A stretch of DNA of 64,000 nucleotides from Elephas maximus indicus (taxonomy: Eukaryota > Chordata > Mammalia > Proboscidea > Elephantidae), in NCBI RefSeq assembly GCF_024166365.1, contig NC_064838.1, positions 76,772,001-76,836,000 of the forward strand. The letters run 5' to 3'. The notes under the pieces are model-generated. The model did no database searches. It worked only from the letters and a program-made list of their open reading frames with translations, and had not been told where the DNA came from. Position 1 is the stretch's first letter. Every line of letters begins with the position of its first letter. Below, one piece after another: positions 46,424-57,213 of this stretch. The translations under genes were made by a program, and so were the position numbers.

Positions 46424-47485
46424 ATGTATTTTTCACAAAATCTTTATAAACACTTAATAAGCCTAACATATTTTTTCCATTTTCTACTGCCTAATTCAAG
46501 TTTTGTTTCTCAGAATAGTCAGATTTCTTATTTTCTCTTCAGGAAACAAGAAAATCAGAGTGCTGGAGCCACATTCATCCTCTTGGGCTTCTCAGAATAC
46601 CCAGACCTCCAGGTGCCCCTCCTCATGGTTTTCCTGGCCATCTACATGGTCACTGTTGTTAGGAATCTGGGCATGATTTTAATCATCAGGATCAACCCCA
46701 AACTCTACACCCCCATGTACTTTTTCCTCAGCCACTTGTCGTTTGTTGATTTCTGTTACTCTTCAGTAGTTACACCCAAACTGTTAGAAAACCTGGTTGT
46801 GGAAGACAGAATCATCTCCTTCACAGGGTGCATCATGCAATTCTTCATGGCTTGTATATTTGTGGTGTCAGAAACATTCATGTTGGCAGTGATGGCTTAT
46901 GATCGATTTGTGGCAGTTTATAACCCCTTGCTCTGTATGGTTGCAATGTCCCCGAAGCTTTGCTATTTTTTGGTGGCTGTCTCCTACTCTTGGAGTATAG
47001 TATGTTCCTTGACAGTCACCTACTTTCTGTTGACATTGTCTTTCTGTGGGACCAATTTCATAAACAACTTTTTCTGTGAGCTTGCTGCCATTGTTGCTGT
47101 GTCCTGTTCTGACCCATACATTAGTCAGAAGATCATTTTAGTGTCGGCCACATTCATTGAAATAAGCAGCCTAGTGATCACTCTTACTTCCTATGCTTTT
47201 ATAGTCCTCACTGTAATGAAGGTGCCTTCAGCTGGAAGACACCCCAAAGCCTTCTCCACCTGTGCCTCCCACCTAACCGCTATTACCATTTTCCATGGAA
47301 CCATCCTTTTTCTCTACTGTGTACTTAATTCCAAAGCTTCATGGCTCATGGTCAAGGTGGTCTCTGTGTTTTACACAGTGGTCATCCCCATGCTGAACCC
47401 CCTGATTTACAGCCTTAGGAATAAAGATGTGAAGGAGGCAGTCAGGAAGTTAATCAATACCAAATTCTTCTGTTTTAAAATCTAA
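46424..47485 (+). CDS. OR5D13: OR5D13-like olfactory receptor (gene 3), start uncertain
   Basis: An open seven-helix OR of the same type as gene 1. The 353-codon frame from ATG 46424 is about 40 residues longer than the family. The conserved part begins at residue 40-44 ([17 protein letters not shown]). In gene 1 the matching ATG is followed at once by TAA, so the extension is probably not real. TTTTCTCTTCAG|GAAACAAG (46542/46543) looks like a splice acceptor, so the start codon may lie in or be completed by an upstream exon. Motifs: ENQS sequon, [59 protein letters not shown]. Odd residues at conserved sites: TM1 GN is RN (VVRNLGM), LHTPMYFF is LYTPMYFF, and [10 protein letters not shown] is [10 protein letters not shown]. 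The frame is intact but constraint may be relaxed. Confidence 0.85.
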   Translation: MYFSQNLYKHLISLTYFFHFLLPNSSFVSQNSQISYFLFRKQENQSAGATFILLGFSEYPDLQVPLLMVFLAIYMVTVVRNLGMILIIRINPKLYTPMYFFLSHLSFVDFCYSSVVTPKLLENLVVEDRIISFTGCIMQFFMACIFVVSETFMLAVMAYDRFVAVYNPLLCMVAMSPKLCYFLVAVSYSWSIVCSLTVTYFLLTLSFCGTNFINNFFCELAAIVAVSCSDPYISQKIILVSATFIEISSLVITLTSYAFIVLTVMKVPSAGRHPKAFSTCASHLTAITIFHGTILFLYCVLNSKASWLMVKVVSVFYTVVIPMLNPLIYSLRNKDVKEAVRKLINTKFFCFKI

Positions 47486-48870
47486 ATCTCTAAATATTTA
47501 GGCTGTTCTTAATGAGAATACTGGTGAGAATTAATCGATAGCAAACCGGAACCTGAATCTATGACAACCTTTCAGCTCGCATTTCAATATCTGTTCACTT
47601 TACTGTTTTGTAAAATAACATTAATACTACAAATACTATTAGAAAGTAAAATTCAGACCAATTAAACTAAGTCTTTTATTCAGAAACTGCCATGAAAAGT
47701 TTCTTTGTTATTATGCATGACCATGAACTTGCCCAAGCCAATCTTCAACTCGTTTTAAGTTACAAGATGTATGGAATTTTTTTAGGTGATCTGAAAATTA
47801 CAGCTAACAATGAGGACATTTTGTCCATGTTATAAGCTAGTACAGTAAGAGCTGTTTGGCATAGGTCTCTAAATGTTTATTAAAAATGTTAATTTAATTC
47901 CACATGGACTATCTTTGCGTTGGAAGATTCCTAGGGTAACAAAAAGAAAGAAGTCTCTTTTCCCTACAGTAATCACAGTCTGGTGCATTTAAATTATATT
48001 TGGTAATATAAATTGTATTTTCCTCAATGTACTAGGTCACCAGAAAACAATACACAATTTAGAAATATTTGGTCATGACTCCATTTTTGTCATTTATGTT
48101 AACAGGGCTGTGATTTATTTACTTATTATACTTTACTTGAAAAATTACTACATTTATGTTATTTTTGAGTTGTAGGAAATAATATAAAGATATATCATAC
48201 ATCTTTTATCTCGTTTACCCCAAAATAGAAAAGTATAACATTGAGGATATTAGCATTGATGAAATCCACAGATGTACTTGGGCATCAGTCCTTTTTTAAT
48301 GTAAAACAAACGATCATAAACTCTCAGTGGTAAGCAACAATGTGCACAATTTATTCTATATCAGTGGCTTAATTGAAGTAGTTTGCTGATACCAGCTAGG
48401 CCACTTATGTGTCAAAAGTGGGCTTCTCGATTAGCTAACCTTCACTTTATAAACCTGTATATATGTTACTTCCTTGGTCCAGTAGGCTAATGGTCTATGT
48501 TGAAAACAGTGCCACAATAAAGTATGCTCACCAACAAAAGCATATTTCAAGTCCCTGCTTGAGTCTCAACAGTGAACCTTCTATCATTGAAAGAAAATCG
48601 TATGACTAAATCCAAAGTAGGGGCCTTGGGTGCTGCAAACTGTTTGCACTTGACTACTAACCTAAAGGTTGGCAGATTGAACTCCAAGAGCCCTAAGGAA
48701 GAAAGGCCTGGTAATTTGCTCCTATAAAGATTACAGCCATGAAAACCCAATGGAGCAGTTCTACTCTGTAACAAAAGTGATCACCATGAGTTGCATTCAA
48801 CTCAATGAAAAAGGGTTAAATTCCAAGTTAAAAGGTGAGGAATTCTTATGGATTATTTGATTCAGAGTGT
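47486..48870. other. Downstream flank of gene 3, no gene
   Basis: Parts resemble the X flank (GCATGACCATGAACTTGCCCA near 47714 against 19348; TATTTGGTAATATAAATTGTA near 47998 against 288), but divergence is greater than between X0 and X1. A SINE is at 48622-48815. Nothing else is recognised. Confidence 0.5.
48622..48815 (+). mobile_element. Afrotherian SINE, long variant
   Basis: A second SINE subtype: GGTGCTGCAAACTGTTTGCA, CTACTAACCTAAAGGTTGG, then GAAAGGCCTGGTAATTTGCT (absent from the short type) and the shared tail GAGCAGTTCTACTCTG. It is more diverged, hence older. Confidence 0.75.
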
Positions 48871-49604
48871 TTGGCATCTACTTTTTAAATACAGTTTTAA
48901 CCTTTGAACTTGTAATACTTGTTGAAATACTTCGGAACTTTAACCCAAGATGATGGCGTGTCACCCTTAATGACTATCCCCATTTCCTTTATACCTTTGC
49001 TTATGTATGTATATGTCTATCTACTGAAACTCTATACCCTTCTGTTGGAGAACCCTCAGTCTGGGATTCTGATCTAAATCCATTTTTAGAGCTTATGAAA
49101 TCAACAATTTAAAATTATAAAGAAACCACAAATTGGAGGATGAAAACAAGTTAGCCCCTTTCGTTGACCAAAACCTGTACAGAATCCCAGACAAAATTTG
49201 GAAGACTAGAATTTAAAATTGCAACATAGTAATGTCTTTAAGGAATAATTAAAAAAAAAAAAAAGAACTTGTTATACAAAGCTATTAGACTGATACAAAC
49301 CTGAGATATATTTACCCTTTAAATTTTGGCTTATGAACCAAACTAAGAAACCTGACAAATGGGAGCAAAAAAGGTTTTGCCTCTCAGTGGCCTGTTTTAA
49401 AGTAGCCCTTTGTTTAGATTTTAAATGTCTGTTTTCAGTGATTTAATTCCAGGCTTGACTTCAACAGATACTCTAGGTAACTGAGCTAATGTGGGTCACA
49501 CACAGAAAATAACATAACTTGCGTACTTAAAACCAGTGGGAAATTTTTTGCTAGTCATTGTTTATTAAAAATAACTTACAAATGCACACTCACCATCTGT
49601 TTTT

Positions 49605-49832
49605 CAGCTCTGGCTTATATATTACTCTTACACTGACCAAGTTTCAGTTGAGCTTCCAGGCTTGGAAATATATTTCTCATATTCAGCTAATGAAAACCCT
49701 GTGGGTCACAACAGAACATTGTCTGCTCTACAGTTGATCATGGGGATGGTTCTGAACCAGGAAGAATTTTGTTCAATTGTACATAGGTTACTATGAATTG
49801 GGGCCTACTGGGCGGCAGCCAACAACACTTGT
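49605..49832 (+). mobile_element. Short non-autonomous RTE derivative (Y2 copy)
   Basis: Partner of 28873-29128. The 5' part (GAGCTTCCAGGCTT) is shortened, and the 3' part (TTGTACATAGGTTACTATGAA, CGGCAGCCAACAACA) is kept. Confidence 0.65.
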
Positions 49833-49915
49833 AAACATGAAGCTGAATTAGCAATTTATATTTAGACCACTAATTTGGCTAAATCCACCAAAATTAGCTG
49901 AACTAGAATCTCCAA

Positions 49916-49939
49916 CTCGAGGGCACTGGGTGGCTGGGT
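49916..49939 (+). mobile_element. 24-bp SINE-tail insertion with 11-bp TSD
   Basis: CTCGAGGGCACTGGGTGGCT plus 4 bp matches only the SINE end. AGAATCTCCAA occurs exactly on both sides (49905-49915 and 49940-49950). Y1 near 29204 has a single AGAATCTTCAA and no insert. Confidence 0.85.
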
Positions 49940-50404
49940 AGAATCTCCAATCTCTTTAATTTTGATATATGTTTTCAAATGCTGTTGCCTATGCCCATAT
50001 CCTAAGATTTTCTGGTCAAGGAACCAACATGGTAGGAGTTTATTTGATCAACCTTTAAACCTCTTTCTTTCTTCCCCTGTTTTTTTTTTTTTCCATTACT
50101 GTGGTAAATGAGAAATTGCACAGATGGATTTAAAGTACCATAACTGTACACTTTCTGACTGTACGGAAAAATACAGCTAGATTTACAGCCACAATCAAGA
50201 TATCTAACAGATCTCCACTGCCCTAGAACCCAGATGAAAGCATATTCAGAACATAATACTGCTGAGTATAAAATTATTTATCATGTAATGTTAAGTGTTT
50301 TTCTACATAAATAAATACATGTACACAAATATAAATACAATGTATAAAGAATGAAAAATTAACTATAAAATTATAATTATAATGGGATTATTGAAATAGA
50401 CATG

Positions 50405-50974
50405 ACCGTGGCGGTTTGTAACCCCTTGCTCTAAATAGAAAGCATGTCTCGTTAGCTCTGTGCCCTCCTGGTAGCTGGGTCCTACACATGGGGTGGGATA
50501 TGTTCCCTGTCACTCACATATTCTTTTGTAGAACTATCCTTCTGTGGCTCAAATATCCTAAATCACTTTTGCTGTGAGTGTTATGCCATCCTATCTGTCT
50601 TCTTCTCTGACCCTTACTTCAGTCAGATGGTGTGTTTAATCGTTTGTACGTGCAATGAGACTAGTAGCCTCCTGATTATCCTCACTTCCTACATTTTCAT
50701 TGTTGTCACTGCCATCAAGATGTCTTCTTGTGGACTCCATAAAGCCTTCTTCACCTGTGCCTCTCACCTGACTGCCATCATCATCATCCATGGGACCATC
50801 CTTCTGCTCTACTATGTGCCCAACTCCTGAAGCTCCTGGCTCCTGGTCAAAGTGGCCACTGTGTTTTTCACAGTCATGATCCCCATGCTGAACCCTTTAA
50901 TCTACAGTCTTAGGAACAAAGGTGTGAAGAATACAGTCAGGCAGTTAATCATCACCAAACTCCTTTCTCACTGA
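50405..50974 (+). pseudogene. 5'-truncated OR5D pseudogene (gene 4)
   Basis: It matches gene 2 from the MAYDRFVAV region to the stop (ITKLLSH, then TGA at 50972-50974). TM1-TM3 are gone: the homology starts within the DRF codons, and sequence to the left is Y2. Stops occur after CNPLL (CTC TAA) and in PNS* (AACTCCTGA, where gene 2 has AACTCCAAA). HFGCE of gene 2 is HFCCE here, nearer the usual HFFCE, and one codon is lost after SSC. The longest open piece is 50627-50830. It is non-functional. It is most similar to gene 2 in coding sequence and in both flanks, so it is the gene 2 copy of the second module. Confidence 0.93.
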
Positions 50975-52735
50975 ATATAATTTTTGTGTATATATAACTA
51001 TACATACATCGTTAAGACATAAATACACATATATGTGCTTCTTCAATTTTGTTAAATAAATATATAATTATGCTCTAAATCAATTTAATATTACATGTCC
51101 CTTGGTTTATAATTCCCAGCATAACTTAGAGCTTCTCTGTGTTAATACTAAAATGGTACATTCTGATTCACTTGTTTTCAAGTAATGTCAAAGGAAGTAT
51201 ATTTTGTCATTTCCCATTGGACACTACAATGTTCAGTGGAAGAGGTCTGTATTACAGATTCACTGCTCATACTATGGTTGGAGTCATGCTTAAGAAAAGG
51301 TCAGATGTATACAAAAGAGCTGAAAACAGATCAGAAAAAATTTTAATGAATCCATACTCTGATCCTCAAAACCAACTCCTTAGATTCAGGTAATCACATG
51401 AACGTTGCTTTCTGATTCCTCTTAATAACTTGATTTTATTTTATATAATGATGATGAAGATAATATTGAGTTTTAATAATCTTCCTAGGGGCTAAACACA
51501 TGTGGAAGTCTGTCATTAAATACACTTATTTAGGCTGAGACCTCAAAATGTTTGTCACTATTCTTCCTATTTTTCAAATGACATCCGTGAAGAATTAGCT
51601 GACAAGAACAAATATATTTGAAAATTATAGGATACAACATATGATAATTGTGATGTTCAAACATTACTGTTTGTAAATAGACAAAGCAACAACTCTAATG
51701 TTTATAATAGCAAATGAAAAAATAAAGCATTACAAGATAGAGAACAAATGGAAAAATAAAATATATCAAATGACCATTTTCTGTTTAAGGGAGCTGGATA
51801 AATTAACCATGACCAGAAAACCACAAATTAGGCATAATGATGCTGAATGCATAGACCTGGGATAGTTGGAAAGTTCTGCAGAAAAATGTAGAATTCATGC
51901 ATTTCTAATGAAAACATAAAGACTGTTATGTTACATTGACTGTTAATATAAAGAGATCATGGAAAATTACTGTGGCAATGTCACATACAATACTTTAGAG
52001 GTGAGGCATTTGGCGTGAACATGTGACCATAATCTAGCTGAGTAATGGTAAGGCCTTATGTATTACCATAGTAGAGGAACTGCTGAGGAATTGATCTTTG
52101 GACTATATCTTTTCTACAGGCACAAGCCTGTGATAATAAACAAGGACAGCTATAAAGTGGTGAGAAAACATATTTATGGGTCTGAATCTAAAAGTATCCC
52201 CAATGAAACTCAGTTGAAACTTACTGTCCAAGTCCATAGAGTCGATGTTTTCTATGTTGTATTCCTAAGATGAGCCCAATGTCCATGGCTGTCAAGATTG
52301 TGTCTGATTTTCAAAATTCATATATGGTTGTGAATATCACATATTTTACCCATAATTCTAAAAAAATAATGAAGATGAATATTGTGTGTCAGAGGTTGTT
52401 CCATATATTTTGCAATCATTATAAAAAAATTTTCTCTGTTCTACCAATTTAATATTTTTATTATTATTGTTGTATTGTTAGATCCCATCTAGTCAGTTCT
52501 GACTGATAGAGACCCTATGCACAACAGAACAAAACTCTGCTCTGTTCTTATAAAGGTTGACTATACTTTGAGGATGCGACTCCTCCCAGTTTAATTTTGA
52601 GTGCATTCCAACCTGAGGGGCTCATCCACTGGCCACGTATGAGACAGTGTTTGGCTAGAATTCATAAAATAAATAAGAATTCATAAAATAAATATTACCT
52701 TATGGAAAATATCCTTCTTTGATTTTGTAGGTAAA
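50975..52735 (+). repeat. OR downstream flank, duplicated copy Z2
   Basis: Paralogue of 35881-37500. It has a private antisense RTE derivative at 52463-52667. No gene is seen. Confidence 0.75.
52463..52667 (-). mobile_element. Antisense RTE with both ends, no middle
   Basis: 52463-52550 is the RTE 3' end reversed (GATCCCATCTAGTCAGTTCT). 52555-52667 is the RTE 5' region reversed (ACCTGAGGGGCTCATCCACT, then GAGACAGTGTTTGGCTAGAATT). About 3 kb of coding sequence is missing. Z1 lacks it near 37435. Confidence 0.75.
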
Positions 52736-53851
52736 TATGACAGAACTACAACTGGGGAGGAGGTGCCTCCTCAAAGTAGAGTTGACCTTAATAATGTGGA
52801 TGGAGTAAAGCTTTAGGGACCTTAATTTGCTGATGCGGCACTACTCAAAATGAGAAGAAACAGCTGCAAACATCCATTAATAATCAGAACATGGAATGTA
52901 CAAAGTACGAATCTAGGAAAATTGGAAATCATCAAAAATGAAATGGAATGTTAAACATCAATATTCTTGGCAGTAGTGAGCTGAAATGGACTGGTGCTGG
53001 CCATTTAAAATCAGACAGTTATATGATCTACTATGCCAGGAATGAAAACTTGAAGATGAATGGCATTGAATTCGTAGTCAAAAAGAACATTCCAAGATCT
53101 ATCCTGAAGTACAACAGTGTCAGTGATAGGATAATATACACATGCCTACAAGGAAGACCAGTTAATAGGACTATTATTCAAATTTACATACCAACCACTA
53201 AGGCAAAAGATGAAGAAATTGAAGATATTTACCAACTTCTGCAGTCTGAAATTGATCAAACATGCAATTAGGATGCACTTGATAATTACTGCTGATTGGA
53301 ATGGGAAAGTTGGAAACAAAGATGAATGATTGGTAGTTGGAAAATTTGACTTTGGTGAGAGGAACAATGCTGGAGATTGTACGATTGAATTTTGCAAGAC
53401 CAACAACTTCTTCATTGCAAATACTTTTGTTACCAATTTAAGTGGTGACTATATATGTGGTTCTCGCTAGACTGAATACACAGGAATCAAATCAACTACA
53501 TTTGTGGAAAGAGAAGATGGAAAAGCTCAATATCAGCAGTCAGAACAAGGTTGACTGTAGAACAGATCATCAATTACTCACAGGCAAGCTCAAGTCGAAA
53601 CTGAAGAAAATTAAAACAAGTTCACAAGAGCCAAAATGCAATCTTGAGTATATCCTATCTAAATTTAGAGACCACCACAAGAATAGCTTTGATGTGTTAA
53701 ACACTAATGACCAAAGACCAGAGGAGTTGAGGAATGACATCAGGATGTTTTATAAATGAAGAAAGCAAAAGGTCATTAAAAAGATAGGAAACAAAGAAAA
53801 GACCAAAATTGATGTCAGAAGAGACTCCAAAATTTTCTCATGAACATTGAG

Positions 53852-55740
53852 TTGTTGTTGTTGTTGTTAGGTGCCGTCGAGTCGGTTCCGACTCATAGCG
53901 ACCCTATGCACAACAGAATGAAACACTGCCTGGTCCTGCGCCATCCTTACAATTGTTGTTATGCTTGAGCTCATTGTTGCAGCCACTGTGTCAATCCACT
54001 TCCTTGAGGGTCTTCCTCTTTTCCTCTGACCCAAGCATGATGTCCTTCTCCAGGGACTGATCCCTCCTGACAACATGTCCAAAGTATGTAAGATGCAGTC
54101 TCGCCATTCTTGCCTCTAAGGAGCATTCTGGCTGCACTTCTTCCAAGACAGATTTGTTCATTCTTTTCTCAGTCCATGGTATATTCAATATTCTTCAGCA
54201 ACATCACAATTCAAAGGCGTCAACTCTTCTTCAGTATTCCTTATTCGTTGTCCAGCTTTCACATGCATATGATGTGATTGAAAATACCATGGCTTGGGTG
54301 AGGCGCACCTTAGTCTTCAGGGTGACATCTTTGCTCTTCAACACTTTGAAGAGGTCCTTTGCAGCAGATCTACCCAAAGCAATGCATCTTTTGATTTCTT
54401 GACTGCTGCTTCCATGTCCGTTGATTATGGATCGAAGTAAAATGAAATCCTTGGCAACTTCAATCTTTTCTCCATTTATCATGATGTTGTTCATTGGTCC
54501 ACTTGTGAGAATTTTTGTTTTCTTTATGTTGGGGTGTAATCCATACTGAAGGCTGTGGCCTTTCATCTTCATTGGTAAGTGCTTCAAGTCCTCTTCACTT
54601 TCGGCAAGCAAGGTTGTGTCATCTGCATAACGCAGGTTGTTAATGAGTCTTCCTCCAATCTTGATGCCCCGTTCTTCTTCATATGGTCCAGCTTCTCGGG
54701 TTATTTGTTCAGCATACAGATTAAATAGGTAAGGTGAAAGAACACAACCCTGATGCACACCTTTCCTGAATTTAAACCAATCTGTATCCCCTTGTTCTGT
54801 CCGAACAACTGCCTCTTGATCTTGTAAAGGTTCCTCATGAGCACAATTAAGTGTTCTGGAATTCCCATTCTTCCCAGTGTTGTCCATAGTTTGTTATGAT
54901 CCACACAGTCGAATGCCTTTGTGTAGTCAATAAAACCCAGGTAAACATCCTTCTGGTATTCTCTGCTTTCAACCAGGGTCCTTCTGACATCAGCAATGAT
55001 ATCCCTGGTTCCAGGTCCTCTTCTGAAGCCGGCCTGAATTTCTGGCAGTTCCCTTTCTATATACTGCTGGAGCCGTTTTTGAATGATCTTCAGCAATATT
55101 TTGCTTGTGTGTGATATTAATGATATTGTTCTATAATTTCCACATTCAGCTGGATCATTCTTGGAAATAGGCATAAATCTGGATCTCTTCCAGTCAGTTG
55201 GCCAGGAAGCTGTCTTCCATATTTCTTGGCATAGATGAGTGAGCACCTCCAGTGCTGCATCTGTTTGTTGAAACATCTCAATTGATATTCTGTCAATTCC
55301 TGGAGCCTTATTTTTTGCCAATGCCTTCAGAGCAGCTTGGACTTCTTCCTTCAGTACCATCAGTTCCTGATCGTATGCCACCTCTTGAAATGGTTGAATA
55401 TTAACTAATCCTTTCTGGCGTAATGACTCTGTGTATTCCTTCCATCTTCTTTTGATGCTTCCTGCGCCATTTAATATTTTCCCCATGGAATCCTTCACTA
55501 TTGCAACTCGAGGCTTGAATTTTTTCTTCAGTTCTTTCAGCTTGAGAAATGCCTAGCGTGTTCTTCCCTTTTGGTTTTCCATCTCCATCTCTTTGCACAT
55601 GTCATTATAATACTTTACTTTGTCTTCTTGAGATGTCCTTTGACATTTTCTGTTCATTTCTTTTACTTCATCAATTCTTCCTTTTGCTTTAGCTGCTCGA
55701 CGCTCAAGAGCAAGTTTCAGAGTCTCCTCTGACATCCATC
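53852..55740 (-). mobile_element. Young nested RTE LINE with 11-bp TSD
   Basis: 5'-truncated antisense RTE of 1889 bp, inserted in R11. TGAACATTGAG occurs exactly at 53841-53851 and 55741-55751. The 3' end keeps consensus text with its CpGs (GTGCCGTCGAGTCGGTTCCG). It has the least-decayed coding sequence of any RTE here, so it is probably the youngest LINE copy in the window. Confidence 0.95.
54231..55498 (-). pseudogene. Reverse transcriptase domain of the nested RTE
   Basis: The frame is open from 55498 to 54701 (265 codons) and from 54887 to 54231 (218 codons); one frameshift near 54800-54820 separates them. Residue landmarks: KALAKNKAPGIDRISIEMFQ, WKRSRFMPISKND, ELPEIQAGFRRGPGTRDII, FIDYTKAFDCVDHNKLW (motif A aspartate), QGCVLSPYLFNLYAEQI (motif B) and RYADDTTLLAES (motif C, both aspartates present). 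The upstream endonuclease domain is lost by 5' truncation. Only a few changes separate it from an open RT, but the truncated element is not autonomous. Confidence 0.88.
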
Positions 55741-56758
55741 TGAACATTGAGTAGCTAAAGCAAATGGAAGAAATGATGAAGTAAAACAGCTGTACAGAAG
55801 ATTTCAAAAGCCAGCTCGAAAATACAAAGTAAAGTTTTATAATGACATGTATGAAGACCTGGAGTTAGAAAACTGAAAAGGAAGAATGTGCTCAGCATTT
55901 ATGAAGCTGAAAGAACTGAAAGAAAAATTCAACCCTCAAGGTACAATATTGAAGGATTCTACCAGGGAAATATTAAACAACACAGGAAGCATCAAAAGAA
56001 TATGGAAGGAATATACAGAGTCACAACACTAAAAAAGAATTGATTGATACTCAGCCATTTCGGGAGGAAGTATATGATTAGGAACTGATGGTAATGAATG
56101 AAGAGATCCAAGCTGCACTGGCAGCACTGGCAAAAAATAAGACTTCAGGAATTGACGGAATACCAATTGAGATGTTTCAACAAACTGCCAAAAGAATGAA
56201 CAAATCTGTCTAGGAATAAATATTGCCAGAATGCTCCTTAGAATCCAGGATGGTGAGACTATGTCTCACATACTTTGGGCATGCTATATGGAAGGACCAA
56301 TCCCTGGAGGAGAACATCATGCTTGGTAAGGCAGAGAGTCAGCAAAAAAGAGAATACCCTCAACAAAATGGATTGACAAATTGGCTACAACAATGTGCTT
56401 GTGCATCACAATAATTCCGAGGACAGTGCAGGAGTGGGCAGCATTTCTTTCTGTTGTACGTAGGTTTACTATGTGTCAGAACCAATTTGATGGCACCTAA
56501 AACAAACAAACAAAAGTAGGTATATGTGGTTTCTAAGTGATATCCATATTGTTATTGGAAACAGACTTTCAAACATAGGTAGTTGTTCCTATCTTTGGTC
56601 TTGAAAATATTTTTAAGCACTTTGACAGTATATCAGAACTCATTTCAAAACTGTAGTAAGAAAGTGTGACATTTCTACAAGGATAAATGAATGAAAATAG
56701 GAACATAACTGAGAACCCCTAAGAGATCAACATATACCTAGATGTTTTACACATCACA

Positions 56759-56822
56759 GAAGTCCCTTGGTAGCACAAACTTCTCTCAGCTACTAAAAGT
56801 AAAGTTGGAAATTTGAACCTCT
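56759..56822 (+). mobile_element. SINE 5' half, interrupted
   Basis: It reads TCCCTTGGTAGCACAAACTT then a B-box-like AAATTTGAACCT, and is cut off by the next SINE. Probably the longer, older subtype. Confidence 0.55.
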
Positions 56823-56827
56823 ATACT

Positions 56828-56950
56828 GCCCTCTTGGCATAGTGGTTAAGAGCTTGCCTGCAAACCAAAAGATTGGTAGTTTGAATACACCAGCTGCTCC
56901 TGTCCTATACGTTCACTATGAGTCGAGACTGACTTGATGGAAGCTAACAC
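56828..56950 (+). mobile_element. Afrotherian SINE, internal deletion
   Basis: CTTGGCATAGTGGTTAAGAG, then GCTGCTCCTGTCCTATACG: about 30 bp of the middle are missing. The tail is GAGTCGAGACTGACTTGATGG. Confidence 0.8.
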
Positions 56951-56972
56951 AGCAATAATGAAAGTGGCACTA

Positions 56973-57125
56973 AGGGGCTCTGGTGGTGCAATGGCTAAGC
57001 ACTTGGCTGCTAAACAAAAGGTCCGCCATTCGGGTCTACCAGCCATTCCTTGGAAACTCTTTGGGCAGTTCTACTCTGTCCTATAGCAACAGTATGAGTT
57101 GAAATTAACTTGACGGTAAAGGAGT
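56973..57125 (+). mobile_element. Afrotherian SINE, sense
   Basis: CTCTGGTGGTGCAATGGCTAAG to TATGAGTTGAAATTAACTTG. It is the third SINE piece in 370 bp, all in the same direction. Confidence 0.8.
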
Positions 57126-57213
57126 TTATTTTGGCAGAGGCATATGGGAAAAAAGTCCTGGTGATAAGTTTTTGTAAAGATATAGCCAATTAAACCCTAA
57201 GCACATATTATCT

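Larger units (their letters stand above)
48871..50404 (+). repeat. Duplicated region Y2, 5' of gene 4
   Basis: Paralogue of 27626-29670. It lacks the solo LTR, has its own 24-bp SINE-tail insertion (49916), and joins the OR fragment directly at about 50404. The 5.6 kb that separate Y1 from the matching point of gene 2 are missing here. Confidence 0.75.
52738..56514 (+). mobile_element. RTE LINE R11, split by a nested RTE
   Basis: Same left junction as R7 (GAGGAGGTGCCTCCTCAAAG after a shared Z flank). The endonuclease is readable at 52948-53271 (SSELKWTGAGHLKSD). A younger antisense RTE fills 53852-55740. Text then resumes (55752-56185) and jumps, at GATGTTTCAACAAAC|TGCCAAAAGAAT, from the RT start to the C-terminal part, an internal loss of about 1.1 kb. 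It ends GGCACCTAAAACAAAC. Confidence 0.85.

Noticed and set aside
46424-46542. N-terminal 39-residue extension of gene 3 with a hydrophobic stretch, possibly a signal peptide
   Set aside because: ORs do not normally carry one, and the matching gene 1 sequence is ATG TAA. The acceptor-like site at 46542 suggests intron.
54896-55114. 72-codon frame on the + strand
   Set aside because: It is a shadow of the RT frame on the - strand of the nested RTE.
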